Assembly (NCBI GenBank): GCA_947498765.1
Contig: CANMLG010000009.1
Location: forward strand, 94,365-158,364
Direction of reading: 5' to 3'
DNA: 64,000 nt
Origin: an uncultured Aquimarina sp.
GTDB taxonomy: Bacteria; Bacteroidota; Bacteroidia; Flavobacteriales; Flavobacteriaceae
The notes below the pieces were generated by a model, which ran no database searches, was not told the DNA's origin, and was given only the letters and a program-made list of their open reading frames with translations. The translations under genes and the position numbers were made by a program. Positions within the stretch are counted from its first letter, which is position 1; every line of letters begins with the position of its first letter. This document shows positions 43,270 through 52,616 of the stretch, in pieces.

Positions 43270-45318
43270 ATGTGTAAAAATCTTCTAGTATACATTACTT
43301 TCCTTTTATTTCTTGGTTCATGCTCGACTGAGTCAATACTTAGTGAAGAAGAAGAGGCTTGGTTAAGGGCTCATCCAAATTTGAGTATATCAGTTTTTGG
43401 GTATTACCCACCATATCAGTTTACAGGAGACTTTGGAGATGTAGGAGGTGTATTTATTGATTATTTAGGACTTATTGAAAAAAAAATAAATTATAAATTC
43501 AAAAAAAAGAAGTACACCTATTGGCATAATGTTATTGAAGATGCTCAATTAGGAAGGGTTGATATGATCCTTGAAATTCAAAAAACAAAAGAAAGAGGAG
43601 CTTATCTTAATTTTAGTAAGCCGCTATTTGAGTCGCAACATGTTATTGTAACAAAAAAAGGTACGGATATATATAATATATCCGATGTGCAAAATAAAAC
43701 ACTTGTAATTCCTAAGGATTATGCTATACGTGAGCTGTTACAAGATAAATACCCCAATTTAAAAATAGAAATGGAGGAGAATGAGCTCGAATGTTTGGAG
43801 GCATTGAGTGCAGGTAAATACGATGCCTACATTGGAGCAAAATCTGTTGTTAATTATTTTATACAATTAAAAAAGTTTGAGAATTTATTATTAAGCGCAG
43901 AGATACCTTATTACTACTCGCCTGGAATAGCAGTTACTAAACAGCATCCTATGCTGAGTAATATTATTGAAAAAGCATTGAGCAATATAAGTTTGAAAGA
44001 AAAAAATGAGCTTTTTGATCGTTGGCTATTAAAAAAAGTAAAGCCTTATTACTTAAAAACGAGTTTTTGGGTAATTATTTTAGTAACACTATTCGGTTTT
44101 TTGTTTGTTAGTTTATTTTTGAATAGATATTTAAAATACAAAATAAAAGAACGAACGCAGGCATTATTGTTAGCAAAAAATGAAGCTGAACAAAGTAGCT
44201 TGTTAAAAACGAGTTTTATTCATAATATATCGCATGAAATAAGAACGCCGTTAAATAGTGTCCTTGGATTTTCTGAATTAGTTAAGAAAGAGGGAGGCTT
44301 ATCTCCAGAACAACAAAATCATATTGATAAAGTGATCCTTAGTGGAAAACAACTGATTTATACAGTTGACGATATTTTAGAGATTTCAAATTTACAGACT
44401 AAAGAGATTAAAATACATTCTGAGGAAATTAATTTAATAGAGCTTTTTAATGGAGTAGTAGAATATTTTAAGCCTAAGGCAGTAAAGAAGAGCTTAAGCT
44501 TAAGTTGCGATTTTTCTACATCAGTAAAAGAGGATTTAGTAAAGCTAGATAAGCAACGCTTTATAACTATTATAAATAAACTTACCGATAATGCTATAAA
44601 ATTTACTTCAGAAGGTTCGGTTACCTTGTCATATTCAAAAAATGAGGATGAAATTGAAGTTAAAATTGTTGATACAGGTATAGGTATTAAAGATGATGAA
44701 AAAGAAATCATTTTTGAAAGCTTTTTGCAATTGGAGAATGAGATTTCCCGAAAATTTAGTGGATTAGGTTTAGGGTTATCGATAGCAAAGGAGAATACTT
44801 TGGCTTTAGGTGGTTCAATTTCTTTTGAATCAAAAGAAAATGAAGGTTCAGTATTTACAGTAAAATTGCCTTATCAATCAGTAGCAGTAAAAATTAATGA
44901 AGATACTGTAGTTGATCAAAATAAAGATAATTTTAATTATACTGTGTTGGTTGCCGAAGATGTAAAAATTAATTTTTTGCTGGTAAATTCAATATTAAAA
45001 AAGTTTTCACCTTTCAATTTTACAGTTTTACATGCCGAAAATGGCAAAGAGGCTGTTGATTTTGTAAAAAAAGGAACAAAATTAGATTTGGTCATTATGG
45101 ATATTCGAATGCCAGTAATGGATGGTTATGAAGCGACAAGAATTATAAAAAGCCTTATGCCTGAACTAACGGTATTAGCACATACGGCTTATTCTTCTGA
45201 CAAAGATATTGAAGCAGCTTTAAGTGCAGGGTGTGAAGAAGTGATTTCTAAGCCAATTGAAGTTGATTTTTTTAAGACCACAGTGAAAAGATTTTTGCGT
45301 CCTAAAGTATTAATATAG
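43270..45318 (+). CDS. BvgS-like hybrid sensor histidine kinase, lipoprotein-type N terminus
   Basis: The 682-residue protein starts with a lipobox (FLGSC, Cys18), then a periplasmic solute-binding domain of the SBP_bac_3 type (about residues 30-255, with GRVDMILEIQKTKERGAYLN). One membrane segment lies near 263-283. HisKA follows with the phospho-acceptor His near residue 322 (FIHNISHEIRTPLN), then an ATPase domain (GLGLGLSIAKEN) and a receiver domain with the phospho-Asp near residue 610 (VIMDIRMPVMDGYEAT). It should sense a small ligand in the periplasm. It may regulate the secreted beta-helix gene upstream; that link is inference. A lipobox before a transmembrane kinase is unusual. Confidence 0.9.
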   Translation: MCKNLLVYITFLLFLGSCSTESILSEEEEAWLRAHPNLSISVFGYYPPYQFTGDFGDVGGVFIDYLGLIEKKINYKFKKKKYTYWHNVIEDAQLGRVDMILEIQKTKERGAYLNFSKPLFESQHVIVTKKGTDIYNISDVQNKTLVIPKDYAIRELLQDKYPNLKIEMEENELECLEALSAGKYDAYIGAKSVVNYFIQLKKFENLLLSAEIPYYYSPGIAVTKQHPMLSNIIEKALSNISLKEKNELFDRWLLKKVKPYYLKTSFWVIILVTLFGFLFVSLFLNRYLKYKIKERTQALLLAKNEAEQSSLLKTSFIHNISHEIRTPLNSVLGFSELVKKEGGLSPEQQNHIDKVILSGKQLIYTVDDILEISNLQTKEIKIHSEEINLIELFNGVVEYFKPKAVKKSLSLSCDFSTSVKEDLVKLDKQRFITIINKLTDNAIKFTSEGSVTLSYSKNEDEIEVKIVDTGIGIKDDEKEIIFESFLQLENEISRKFSGLGLGLSIAKENTLALGGSISFESKENEGSVFTVKLPYQSVAVKINEDTVVDQNKDNFNYTVLVAEDVKINFLLVNSILKKFSPFNFTVLHAENGKEAVDFVKKGTKLDLVIMDIRMPVMDGYEATRIIKSLMPELTVLAHTAYSSDKDIEAALSAGCEEVISKPIEVDFFKTTVKRFLRPKVLI

Positions 45319-45496
45319 GGTTATTTATTATTTGAAAACACATACACCTTACTTTTTCAATTTTTGAATGTTTTATAATTATTTAATTGTAGTTGATAAG
45401 TACAAATGAATATAATAATGAGAATAAGCTTTTATTAGATATCCTTTTTATGTATTACCTCTGCAAAATTGGTAAAACTTTACAGAGGTAATTTAG

Positions 45497-45730
45497 TTTT
45501 AACCCCAATTTTGCATTAGAAAATTTATTAGGTTATGAAATCACTTCAAAAACAAACACTTTGTTGCACTTTTCAATTTAACCATAGCGGTGCTATGCTG
45601 AAACTGAGAAAGTACTTCACCGCAACAGCTGGCTCTTTCATAACAAGCCAAACCTTTGGCTTGACATTTCTGCCCTATTGTGCTTTAATACCTCATTGCA
45701 AAGTTCTAGTGCATAATCCGGGTTTAAAAA
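45497..45730. repeat. MITE-like element, copy A
   Basis: This 234-bp non-coding element has imperfect terminal inverted repeats (TTTTAACCCCAATTTTGCAT at the left, TGCATAATCCGGGTTTAAAA at the right) and an internal hairpin CATAGCGGTGCTATG. A second copy lies 0.8 kb away. The gap 45319-45496 shows nothing else. The short frame inside it is not considered a gene. Confidence 0.65.
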
Positions 45731-46452
45731 ACAGATAGGTCACAATTAGAGTTTTCTTTAACAATTTTAGTTATGTTGCTTAATTTTTGTAAAAGAGATA
45801 AAGTCTTATTTGTTTTTGTGGTATTGATTTCATTTTGAGCTTCTTCACAAGGATCTAGGTCTTGACAAATAGGAAATTCAATCCCGCAACAATCTTTCAA
45901 ATCTTCAATGGTTAAACCATTAAAAGCAAAGTTGAAATAGTTTTGTAAGCTTTCACATGAGGAAACACCCGCAAAATTAATAAAATTGGTAATTGAAGTT
46001 TTGGTAGAACTACAATAATCCTCTTTTGCTGTAATAAAAAAGTCACCCAAATGAGGCATGTCTCCAGGAGTATTTGAAGAACTTAAAATAGGACTTTTAT
46101 AAATATACACAGTAAGTGAAGCAACAGTGGGTAAATTGCAAATACTTGGCCATGTAATTTTAAAACTGAACTCGTCCATTGAAGCAGGTATTCGCACTGC
46201 TGGACCTAAATTTGAACCATTGATTTTAGAAAAATTACCAAGGATTCTAACGTATAAATTTGGTTGTTGCCTTAGGTAGTTACTTAGTTGACTCCGGAAG
46301 TTTTTAATTTTGTAGGTATAAGTAGCACCAGGTCGTGGAGAAGGCCCTTCAAATGTATAAGGGCTGTTAATTTTAATTTGAGCTTGAGCAGTATTAAAAA
46401 ATGAAATACTGATGATAATTCCGATAAAAAATAAAAATGTTTTAGTTTTCAT
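45724..46452 (-). CDS. Secreted protein of unknown function between two MITE copies
   Basis: The 242-residue protein has a signal peptide (MKTKTFLFFIGIIISISFF to about AQAQ). The mature part is predicted beta-rich at first (YTYKIKNFRSQLSNYL) and then Cys-containing, with eight or more Cys residues and a CCGIEFPICQDLDPCEE cluster. No family is recognised. The start is the ATG at 46452 rather than further upstream. The stop codon comes from the terminal repeat of MITE copy A, so the natural C terminus may have been changed. Confidence 0.6.
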   Translation of the reverse strand: MKTKTFLFFIGIIISISFFNTAQAQIKINSPYTFEGPSPRPGATYTYKIKNFRSQLSNYLRQQPNLYVRILGNFSKINGSNLGPAVRIPASMDEFSFKITWPSICNLPTVASLTVYIYKSPILSSSNTPGDMPHLGDFFITAKEDYCSSTKTSITNFINFAGVSSCESLQNYFNFAFNGLTIEDLKDCCGIEFPICQDLDPCEEAQNEINTTKTNKTLSLLQKLSNITKIVKENSNCDLSVF

Positions 46453-46498
46453 AAGGTTATAAATTAATTGATTAGTACTTAAATAAAATCTTATTATC

Positions 46499-46680
46499 AC
46501 TTTAACCCGAATTATGCATTAAAAAATCTATTACGTCTGCGATCTACTTCAAATACTATCGTAAACTGTGTTTTTTAATTTAACCATAAGGTGCTATGCT
46601 GAAATTAAGAAAACACTAGTATTTATTGTATATCACAGCCTCATGACAAAGTTTCAATACATAATTCGAGTTTAAAAAGT
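46499..46680. repeat. MITE-like element, copy B
   Basis: This copy of about 180 bp begins CTTTAACCCGAATTATGCAT and ends CATAATTCGAGTTTAAAAAG, matching copy A at both ends and across the internal ATTTAACCATAAGGTGCTAT. It is shorter than A through internal loss. Confidence 0.62.
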
Positions 46681-46734
46681 TACAGTAAAATTTATATTAA
46701 GTTTAAAGTGACAAAAAAATAAAGAATAAAAAAA

Positions 46735-46775
46735 CACTGTTTTCAGTGATTTTAACACCCCTGAAAACAGGGGGT
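46735..46775. other. Two adjacent short hairpins upstream of the light operon
   Basis: CACTG-TTTT-CAGTG is followed nine bases later by CCCCTG-AAAA-CAGGGG. The second is unusually GC-rich for this region. The remainder of 46681-46992 is AT-rich and without a gene. Confidence 0.55.
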
Positions 46776-46992
46776 AATTAATTGAATTTTAGCTTAATAA
46801 TTTGTTTTTGTGACCCGTTTAAAATTAGTTTTGTGTAAAATGTAGTTTAATTAAAAAAAAGCTATAATTTATTTTTGTTTAACTTTAACAATAAAAAATT
46901 AAACATTTTATATATTTACCATAGTTTAAATGAGGCAAAATACCATTCATGTTGAATAAGCGATGCTAAAAACAGTGATGCCAAAGTAATAT

Positions 46993-47397
46993 ATGAACGA
47001 TACAAAGAAATCAGATGACATTGTATTTAATGAAGAAACTCAAAAATACGATGCTGCATTAAAATCATATGCCACAAATGTGGGGGCTCCAGTAATTACC
47101 ACTACAGATACAGTTGCTTGGAAAAATAGAAGCATAAATAAATTGAACCATAAGGTACAGACCAGATATCAAGAAATTAAAGAGCAATATGAGCAACTGA
47201 TGAAGGAGTTTGAGTATAACAAACTCATATACGATGCTAAATTTACCTTTGAACCCGTTATTGGGAATATTTATCACTTATACAAACGCGATAATGGCGA
47301 AACCTTTTTATCCATTATAGCACCAAATCAATGTAGCTTTAACTCATTAGGAAGTTTCCGTTTAAATGCCGATCAACTATGGGAAAAAGTAATATGA
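46993..47397 (+). CDS. DUF2452 family protein
   Basis: The 134-residue protein fits DUF2452: VGAPVITTTDTVAWKNRSIN near residue 30 and FEPVIGNIYHLYKRDNGETF near residue 87. It has no signal peptide. It is the first gene of a tight operon with photolyase-type genes; its stop overlaps the next start as ATGA. In marine flavobacteria this family often accompanies photolyase genes (from memory). The biochemical role is unknown. Confidence 0.8.
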   Translation: MNDTKKSDDIVFNEETQKYDAALKSYATNVGAPVITTTDTVAWKNRSINKLNHKVQTRYQEIKEQYEQLMKEFEYNKLIYDAKFTFEPVIGNIYHLYKRDNGETFLSIIAPNQCSFNSLGSFRLNADQLWEKVI

Positions 47398-47687
47398 TTA
47401 TTATACATGAAAATGAATTTACCGAAAGGCAGTTAGATCGAATTATAGAAATGGCTTGGGAGGATCGCACGCCTTTTGAAGCTATTGAATATCAATTTGG
47501 TTTAGCCGAAAAGGAGGTGATCAAAGTAATGCGTAATCAACTTAAAGAATCTAGTTTTAAGCGTTGGCGAAAAAGAGTGAATTCTGGCGTAAGCACAAAG
47601 CATCTTAAAAAAAGAAGTCAAGAAATTATACGTTTTAAATGTTCAAGGCAAAGAGCCATTACGGGTAATAAAATAAGTAAGCGTTAA
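47394..47687 (+). CDS. TIGR03643 family protein
   Basis: The 97-residue protein (MIIIHENEFTERQLDRIIEM, then WEDRTPFEAIEYQFGLAEK) matches TIGR03643, small basic proteins that look like helix-turn-helix DNA binders and that are commonly found near photolyases. The start at 47394 is chosen for the ATGA overlap with the gene before. The stop overlaps the next ATG as TAATG. It might regulate or assist the repair genes (inference). Confidence 0.8.
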   Translation: MIIIHENEFTERQLDRIIEMAWEDRTPFEAIEYQFGLAEKEVIKVMRNQLKESSFKRWRKRVNSGVSTKHLKKRSQEIIRFKCSRQRAITGNKISKR

Positions 47688-48802
47688 TGCATGCTAAAAT
47701 AAATTCAAGAGTAAATTTTCCGACTAATTATGATGCAGTGCTTGATCGAGTAGCTACAATAGATCCTATCGCTTACGGGCCTACAAGGAATTATTTAGAC
47801 GGTGCTGTAAGTTACCTTTCGCCATATATTTCTCGAGGTGTTATTTCCACTCAATTTGTATATTGCGAACTACTAAAACGAGGTTTTGATTCTGGGTCAA
47901 TACTAAAATTTATTCAAGAACTCGCTTGGCGAGATTACTGGCAGCAAGTTTGGATCGTAAAAGGAGAAATTATAAATCAGGATCTAAAAAACAAGCAAGC
48001 GCCTGTTGTTACCTTCGGAATACCAAAAACCATCATTGTAGCAGCAACTGGAATAACCAGTATTGATAAAGCCATTCATGATTTTTATAAAACGGGTTAC
48101 CTTCATAATCATATCCGAATGTACATAGCTTCTATTGCTTGTAATATAGGTCAAAACCATTGGAGGCATCCTGCTCAATGGATGTATTATCATTTACTTG
48201 ATGCCGATTGGGCAAGTAATGCATTAAGTTGGCAATGGGTCGCTGGAGCAAATAGCAATAAAAAATATTATGCCAATCAGGAGAATATAAATACTTTTTG
48301 TTATGGTGATCAAAAAGGTACTTTTTTAGATGTTTCGTATGATGATTTTAAAAATTTAGAGATACCTGAAGTATTGATTGCATCAGAAACTTTAGATTTA
48401 GTTACGCCACTACCAAAAGCAAAAGCTATTGAGATTGATATGCATCTGTCAACTTATATATATAATTTTTACAATTTAGATCCTTTATGGGAAAAGGATC
48501 AAAGGGCTAACCGAATTCTTTTGTTGGAGCCTTCTCATTTTAAGAAGTATCCAGTGTCAAAAAAGAGTATTGATTTTGTATTGAATCTTTCAAAGAACAT
48601 TCCCAACATACAAATTTATGTAGGTGAATTTGATGCTCTTATTTTCAATTATAACTTAGTAAATGTTCATTATAAAGAGCACCCAACAAATAAGCATTAT
48701 TATGGTATTGAAGAGCCACGAGATTGGATGTTTAGTGTAAAAGGATATTATTCATCATTTTTTGCTTTTTGGAAAAAATGCAAAAAAGAAATTAAATTTT
48801 GA
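47687..48802 (+). CDS. FAD-binding photolyase-domain protein lacking the usual N-terminal domain
   Basis: The 371-residue protein begins directly in the cryptochrome/photolyase FAD domain: [20 protein letters not shown] near residue 42, [12 protein letters not shown] near 83, [13 protein letters not shown] near 138 and [20 protein letters not shown] near 173. The N-terminal antenna-type alpha/beta domain is missing. After residue 240 comes an alpha/beta-like stretch ([17 protein letters not shown] and [11 protein letters not shown]) that might replace it. It is likely a flavoprotein of the photolyase superfamily; repair activity is not certain. Start and stop overlap the neighbours. Confidence 0.8.
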   Translation: MHAKINSRVNFPTNYDAVLDRVATIDPIAYGPTRNYLDGAVSYLSPYISRGVISTQFVYCELLKRGFDSGSILKFIQELAWRDYWQQVWIVKGEIINQDLKNKQAPVVTFGIPKTIIVAATGITSIDKAIHDFYKTGYLHNHIRMYIASIACNIGQNHWRHPAQWMYYHLLDADWASNALSWQWVAGANSNKKYYANQENINTFCYGDQKGTFLDVSYDDFKNLEIPEVLIASETLDLVTPLPKAKAIEIDMHLSTYIYNFYNLDPLWEKDQRANRILLLEPSHFKKYPVSKKSIDFVLNLSKNIPNIQIYVGEFDALIFNYNLVNVHYKEHPTNKHYYGIEEPRDWMFSVKGYYSSFFAFWKKCKKEIKF

Positions 48803-50259
48803 CAAAGGAAACGATCAATATTGTTTGGTTAAAGCGAGATCTTCGATTACAAGATCACGAGGCTTTGCATAAAGCAGAGCAAGCAGGAATTCCTTATATA
48901 ATCATATATATATTTGAGCCGAGCATTATACAATATCCAGACACAAGCCCTAGGCATCTGCAATTCGTTTATCATTCTATAATATCACTTGATAAAAACC
49001 TAGAAAAATACAATCGTTGTGTGCAGGTTTTTTATGCCGAAGCTATTGATGTTTTTATTTTTCTTTCTAAACACTATATCATAAAAAGTCTGTTTAGTTA
49101 TCAAGAAAGCGGAACTTTAATCACATGGAAACGGGATAAAAAAATCAAAGACTTTTGTAATGAAACCCATATTATTTGGATAGAGTTTCAGCGAGATGGT
49201 ATTATAAGAGGTCTGAAAAATAGGGATAACTGGAATAAACGTTGGCATGCAAAAATGCACATGCCCGTACTAAATAATGAGTATTCTACTTCAAAGCTAG
49301 ACAAGCTTAGGCATCCGTATAAATTACCTTCAGAATTGATGTCTAAACTTGAAGCATATCCTAAGCAATACCAGCCTGCCGGCGAAGAAAATGCTTGGCG
49401 TTATCTTTATTCTTTTACACAAAAAAGAGGCTTTAATTACCATAGGCATATTTCAAAACCCACCGAAAGCAGAACGGCTTGTAGCAGATTGTCTCCCTAC
49501 CTTGCTTGGGGAAATATTAGCATAAAACAAGTATTTCAATTTGTAGGTACGCACCCTAATGGAACAGCTAATAATCGTGCTTTTTCTGGAATGCTTACAC
49601 GTTTACATTGGCATTGTCATTTTATACAGAAATTTGAAGTAGAATGTGTTTATGAAACAGGCTGCATAAATAGTGGCTATGAGCTTTTAGAACATACGAC
49701 CAACAAAATATTTATTAAAGCCTGGAAAACAGGACAAACAGGTTACCCGCTTATTGATGCTTGTATGCGTGCAGTAGAGCATACAGGGTGGATCAATTTT
49801 AGAATGCGAGCTATGCTAGTCTCATTTTTAACACTCAATTTAGATCAAGACTGGCGAGATGGTGTATATCATCTTGCACGCTATTTTTTAGATTATGAAC
49901 CTGGTATACACTACCCACAATTTCAAATGCAGGCAGGAACAACAGGTATAAATACCGTACGCTTATACAATCCTGTAAAAAATTCAGAAGAGCATGATCC
50001 TAATGGCGAGTTTATAAAAAAATGGGTGCCCGAATTAGTTAATCTACCAATAGCTTATATACATGAACCTTGGAAAATGACAGTAATGGAGCAAAGTTTT
50101 TGTGGAGTAAACATTGGGGTAGATTATCCAGCTCCCATAGTAGACCTTAAGACAAGTGCTAAAAAAGCAAGAGATAAAATATGGGGGCACAAAAAACATC
50201 CTGCAGTATTGGCAGAAAAAAATAGAATTTTAGCAACACATGTAAATAAAAAAAGGTAA
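48799..50259 (+). CDS. Cryptochrome/deoxyribodipyrimidine photolyase
   Basis: The 486-residue protein has a full photolyase layout: the N-terminal antenna domain ([20 protein letters not shown]) and the FAD domain with [54 protein letters not shown] and [19 protein letters not shown]. It should use light and FADH to repair pyrimidine dimers or act as a photoreceptor. The start codon is TTG, overlapping the previous stop as TTGA; no ATG is available nearby. The Trp electron-transfer chain seems present but was not traced in full. Confidence 0.88.
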   Translation: MTKETINIVWLKRDLRLQDHEALHKAEQAGIPYIIIYIFEPSIIQYPDTSPRHLQFVYHSIISLDKNLEKYNRCVQVFYAEAIDVFIFLSKHYIIKSLFSYQESGTLITWKRDKKIKDFCNETHIIWIEFQRDGIIRGLKNRDNWNKRWHAKMHMPVLNNEYSTSKLDKLRHPYKLPSELMSKLEAYPKQYQPAGEENAWRYLYSFTQKRGFNYHRHISKPTESRTACSRLSPYLAWGNISIKQVFQFVGTHPNGTANNRAFSGMLTRLHWHCHFIQKFEVECVYETGCINSGYELLEHTTNKIFIKAWKTGQTGYPLIDACMRAVEHTGWINFRMRAMLVSFLTLNLDQDWRDGVYHLARYFLDYEPGIHYPQFQMQAGTTGINTVRLYNPVKNSEEHDPNGEFIKKWVPELVNLPIAYIHEPWKMTVMEQSFCGVNIGVDYPAPIVDLKTSAKKARDKIWGHKKHPAVLAEKNRILATHVNKKR

Positions 50260-50885
50260 TGCATTATAAAAAACAAGATATCAAAAATATGGGCCGGGTG
50301 GAGCGTTTAAAAATAATCAATGCCGTAACTGGGATAAAACCTGCTAACCTTATCGGAACCATTTCGAATACAGGCGAAACTAATGTAGCTATATTTAGTT
50401 CGGTGGTACACCTTGGTAGTGATCCTGCACTTTTGGGTTTTATTTCTAGGCCACAGACTGCCGAGGTTGGTCATACACTTCGCAATATTAAAGCGAATGG
50501 GGAATATACAATAAACCATATTCATCCCGAATTCATTAAAAAGGCCCATTATACTTCAGCCAAATTTGATAAACAGATATCAGAATTTGACCGTTGCGGT
50601 TTAACTGAACAATACATCACCGATTTTAAAGCTCCATTTGTTCAAGAAAGCTTTTTTAAAATAGGAATGCGATTTAAAGAGGCTATTGATATTAAGTTAA
50701 ATGGAACATGTTTGGTTATTGGCGAAATAGAACAGCTTAGTATTCCAGATACGGCATTTGTTAATGATGATATTGATTTGGAGCAAACTAAAAGTCTTGG
50801 TATTTCGGGTTTAAATAGTTATTACGAATTAAAAAAAGTAGCAAGTTATCCTTATGCTCGAGTATCAGAAGTTCCCAAATTTTAA
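50259..50885 (+). CDS. Flavin reductase family protein
   Basis: The 208-residue protein resembles the FMN-binding flavin reductase/DIM6-NTAB family: NLIGTISNTGETNVAIFSSV near residue 30, LLGFISRPQTAEVGHTLRNI and GEYTINHIHPEF near residue 84. It may reduce flavin or carry FMN for the photolyase-type proteins of the same operon. The start overlaps the previous stop as TAATG. The precise substrate is unknown. Confidence 0.82.
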   Translation: MHYKKQDIKNMGRVERLKIINAVTGIKPANLIGTISNTGETNVAIFSSVVHLGSDPALLGFISRPQTAEVGHTLRNIKANGEYTINHIHPEFIKKAHYTSAKFDKQISEFDRCGLTEQYITDFKAPFVQESFFKIGMRFKEAIDIKLNGTCLVIGEIEQLSIPDTAFVNDDIDLEQTKSLGISGLNSYYELKKVASYPYARVSEVPKF

Positions 50886-50888
50886 TTA

Positions 50889-51035
50889 ATGAAAAAAACA
50901 AACTTGCCCACCAAAATATGTCTTGTTTGAAATAGGCCATTTACCTGGCGTAAAAAATGGGAAAAGAATTGGGTAAATGTTAAATATTGTAGTGAACGTT
51001 GTCGCAGAAATAAACATACCAATGAAATCAGCTAA
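50889..51035 (+). pseudogene. DUF2256 zinc-ribbon-like mini-gene with an in-frame TGA at a conserved Cys
   Basis: The frame reads MKKTNLPTKICLV, TGA (50928-50930), [37 protein letters not shown]. This is DUF2256, small proteins with a CxxC...CxxxC zinc-type pattern that occur next to photolyases. The TGA replaces the second Cys of the first CxxC pair; all else is intact and the frame stays open for 34 more codons. The most likely explanation is a recent nonsense mutation; Sec incorporation or a base-call error are alternatives. The 3' end overlaps the next gene's start by 14 bases. Confidence 0.75.
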
Positions 51036-52506
51036 CCTTATTTTTCCCAACCAACTTTTTGAATATTCAGCTCTTTTAGAAAATGGATTTCCTGTTTTTC
51101 TTATCGAAGAATTTTTGTTTTTTAAGCAATACAATTTTCATAAACAAAAAATAGCATTTCATAGAGCTAGCATGAAGCATTATGAAGCCTATTTGATTTC
51201 AAAAAATATTGAAGTCACTTATGTAGAAGCTACCCAAGATATATCCGATATACGAATCTTACTTCCTTACCTCAAATCAAAGGCGATTGACAAAATTAAT
51301 TATATTGATCCCGTTGATAATTGGCTACAAAAACGATTGGATAAAGGCTGTGATCAAAATACTATTGAAAAAACAATTTTAAACTCCCCGTTGTTTTTAA
51401 ATACTAAAGAGGAGTTATTGCCTTTTTTTAGAAGTGATAAAAAGAAATACCATCAAACCACTTTTTATACAGATCAAAGAAAAAAAAGGCATATTCTTAT
51501 TGATTCCAACGGAAAGCCCACTGGTGGGAAATGGACATTTGATACTGAAAATAGGAAGAAATATCCTGCTAAAAAACAACCTCCAGTTATCCAGTATCCC
51601 AATACGGATTCGTTTTACGAGGAAGCATTTGCCTATGTTGATAAAAACTTTTCTAATACTATCGGACAGCTTACAAAAAATGCATTGTACCCAACAAATT
51701 TTGAAACAACTCAACAATGGTTTCAGCAGTTTTTAGTACATCGCTTTATGGAATTTGGCACTTACGAAGATGCTATTGTAGCTGGGAATTCTATCTTAAA
51801 TCATAGTCTGCTTACTCCAATGCTTAATGTTGGTTTAATAACTCCAGATGAGGTTATACATAAAAGTATTGCTTTCGCAGAAGAAAATGATATTCCAATA
51901 AATTCATTAGAAGGTTTTGTGCGTCAAATAATAGGTTGGAGAGAATTTATAAGAGGAATGTATGAAAGTCGTGGCAGTGAGGAGCGGACCATAAATTTTT
52001 GGGGATTTACAAAAAAAATACCCAAATCATTTTACAATGGAACCACGGGGATTTATCCTATAGACCACACCATAAAAACACTATTGCAAACTGGGTATTG
52101 CCATCACATAGAGCGACTAATGGTATTGGGGAATTTTATGATGCTTTGCGAATTTGATCCCGATGAGGTATATAAATGGTTTATGGAACTTTTTATTGAT
52201 AGTTACGATTGGGTTATGGTGCCTAATGTATATGGAATGAGTCAATTTGCCGATGGAGGTTTAATGGCTACAAAACCATATATAAGCGGAAGTAACTATT
52301 TGATAAAAATGAGTAACTATAAAAAAGGCGAATGGCAAGCTGTGTGGGATGGTCTTTTTTGGAGATTTATGGATACACATCGTACTTTTTTTAAGCAAAA
52401 TCCGAGATTAAGAATGCTTGTTTCTATGTTCGATAAAATGCCACCAGAGAAAAAAGAAACTCATATTAGTATTGCTGAGGACTATTTGAAAAATTTAGAA
52501 GGCTAA
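51022..52506 (+). CDS. Photolyase of the FeS-BCP (PhrB) type without the usual Cys ligands
   Basis: The 494-residue protein matches the iron-sulfur bacterial cryptochrome/photolyase family: [14 protein letters not shown] at its start, [18 protein letters not shown] near residue 310, [20 protein letters not shown] near 370 and [12 protein letters not shown] near 410. The C-terminal segment that normally holds three 4Fe-4S Cys ligands (YCKGC...ACPFN) reads [18 protein letters not shown], so those Cys are gone and the loop is shortened. It should still bind FAD. The ATG at 51022 is chosen over 50977 because it fits the family start and overlaps DUF2256 only slightly. Confidence 0.82.
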   Translation: MKSANLIFPNQLFEYSALLENGFPVFLIEEFLFFKQYNFHKQKIAFHRASMKHYEAYLISKNIEVTYVEATQDISDIRILLPYLKSKAIDKINYIDPVDNWLQKRLDKGCDQNTIEKTILNSPLFLNTKEELLPFFRSDKKKYHQTTFYTDQRKKRHILIDSNGKPTGGKWTFDTENRKKYPAKKQPPVIQYPNTDSFYEEAFAYVDKNFSNTIGQLTKNALYPTNFETTQQWFQQFLVHRFMEFGTYEDAIVAGNSILNHSLLTPMLNVGLITPDEVIHKSIAFAEENDIPINSLEGFVRQIIGWREFIRGMYESRGSEERTINFWGFTKKIPKSFYNGTTGIYPIDHTIKTLLQTGYCHHIERLMVLGNFMMLCEFDPDEVYKWFMELFIDSYDWVMVPNVYGMSQFADGGLMATKPYISGSNYLIKMSNYKKGEWQAVWDGLFWRFMDTHRTFFKQNPRLRMLVSMFDKMPPEKKETHISIAEDYLKNLEG

Positions 52507-52616
52507 TTTTTACTACCCATATAGTTTTATCTGATAAGTAGCTCAATAAGGTGTAAGAAGAATATAAATATGTCAATAACAATGAGTAGTTTTGAATGTA
52601 CCTATGATATTCTGTA

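Noticed and set aside
45535..45738. Plus-strand 67-codon frame inside MITE copy A
   Set aside because: It lies wholly inside the repeat, copy B has lost the frame, and it overlaps terminal-repeat sequence. It is not a gene.
50928..50960. Possible SECIS element after the TGA
   Set aside because: A 6-bp stem is present, but the 12-base loop lacks the GU-rich apical pattern of bacterial SECIS elements and the coding constraint alone could explain the pairing. It is kept only as a test, not as a feature.
50886..51134. Minus-strand 82-codon frame opposite DUF2256
   Set aside because: It is the antisense shadow of the DUF2256 mini-gene and the start of the next photolyase.
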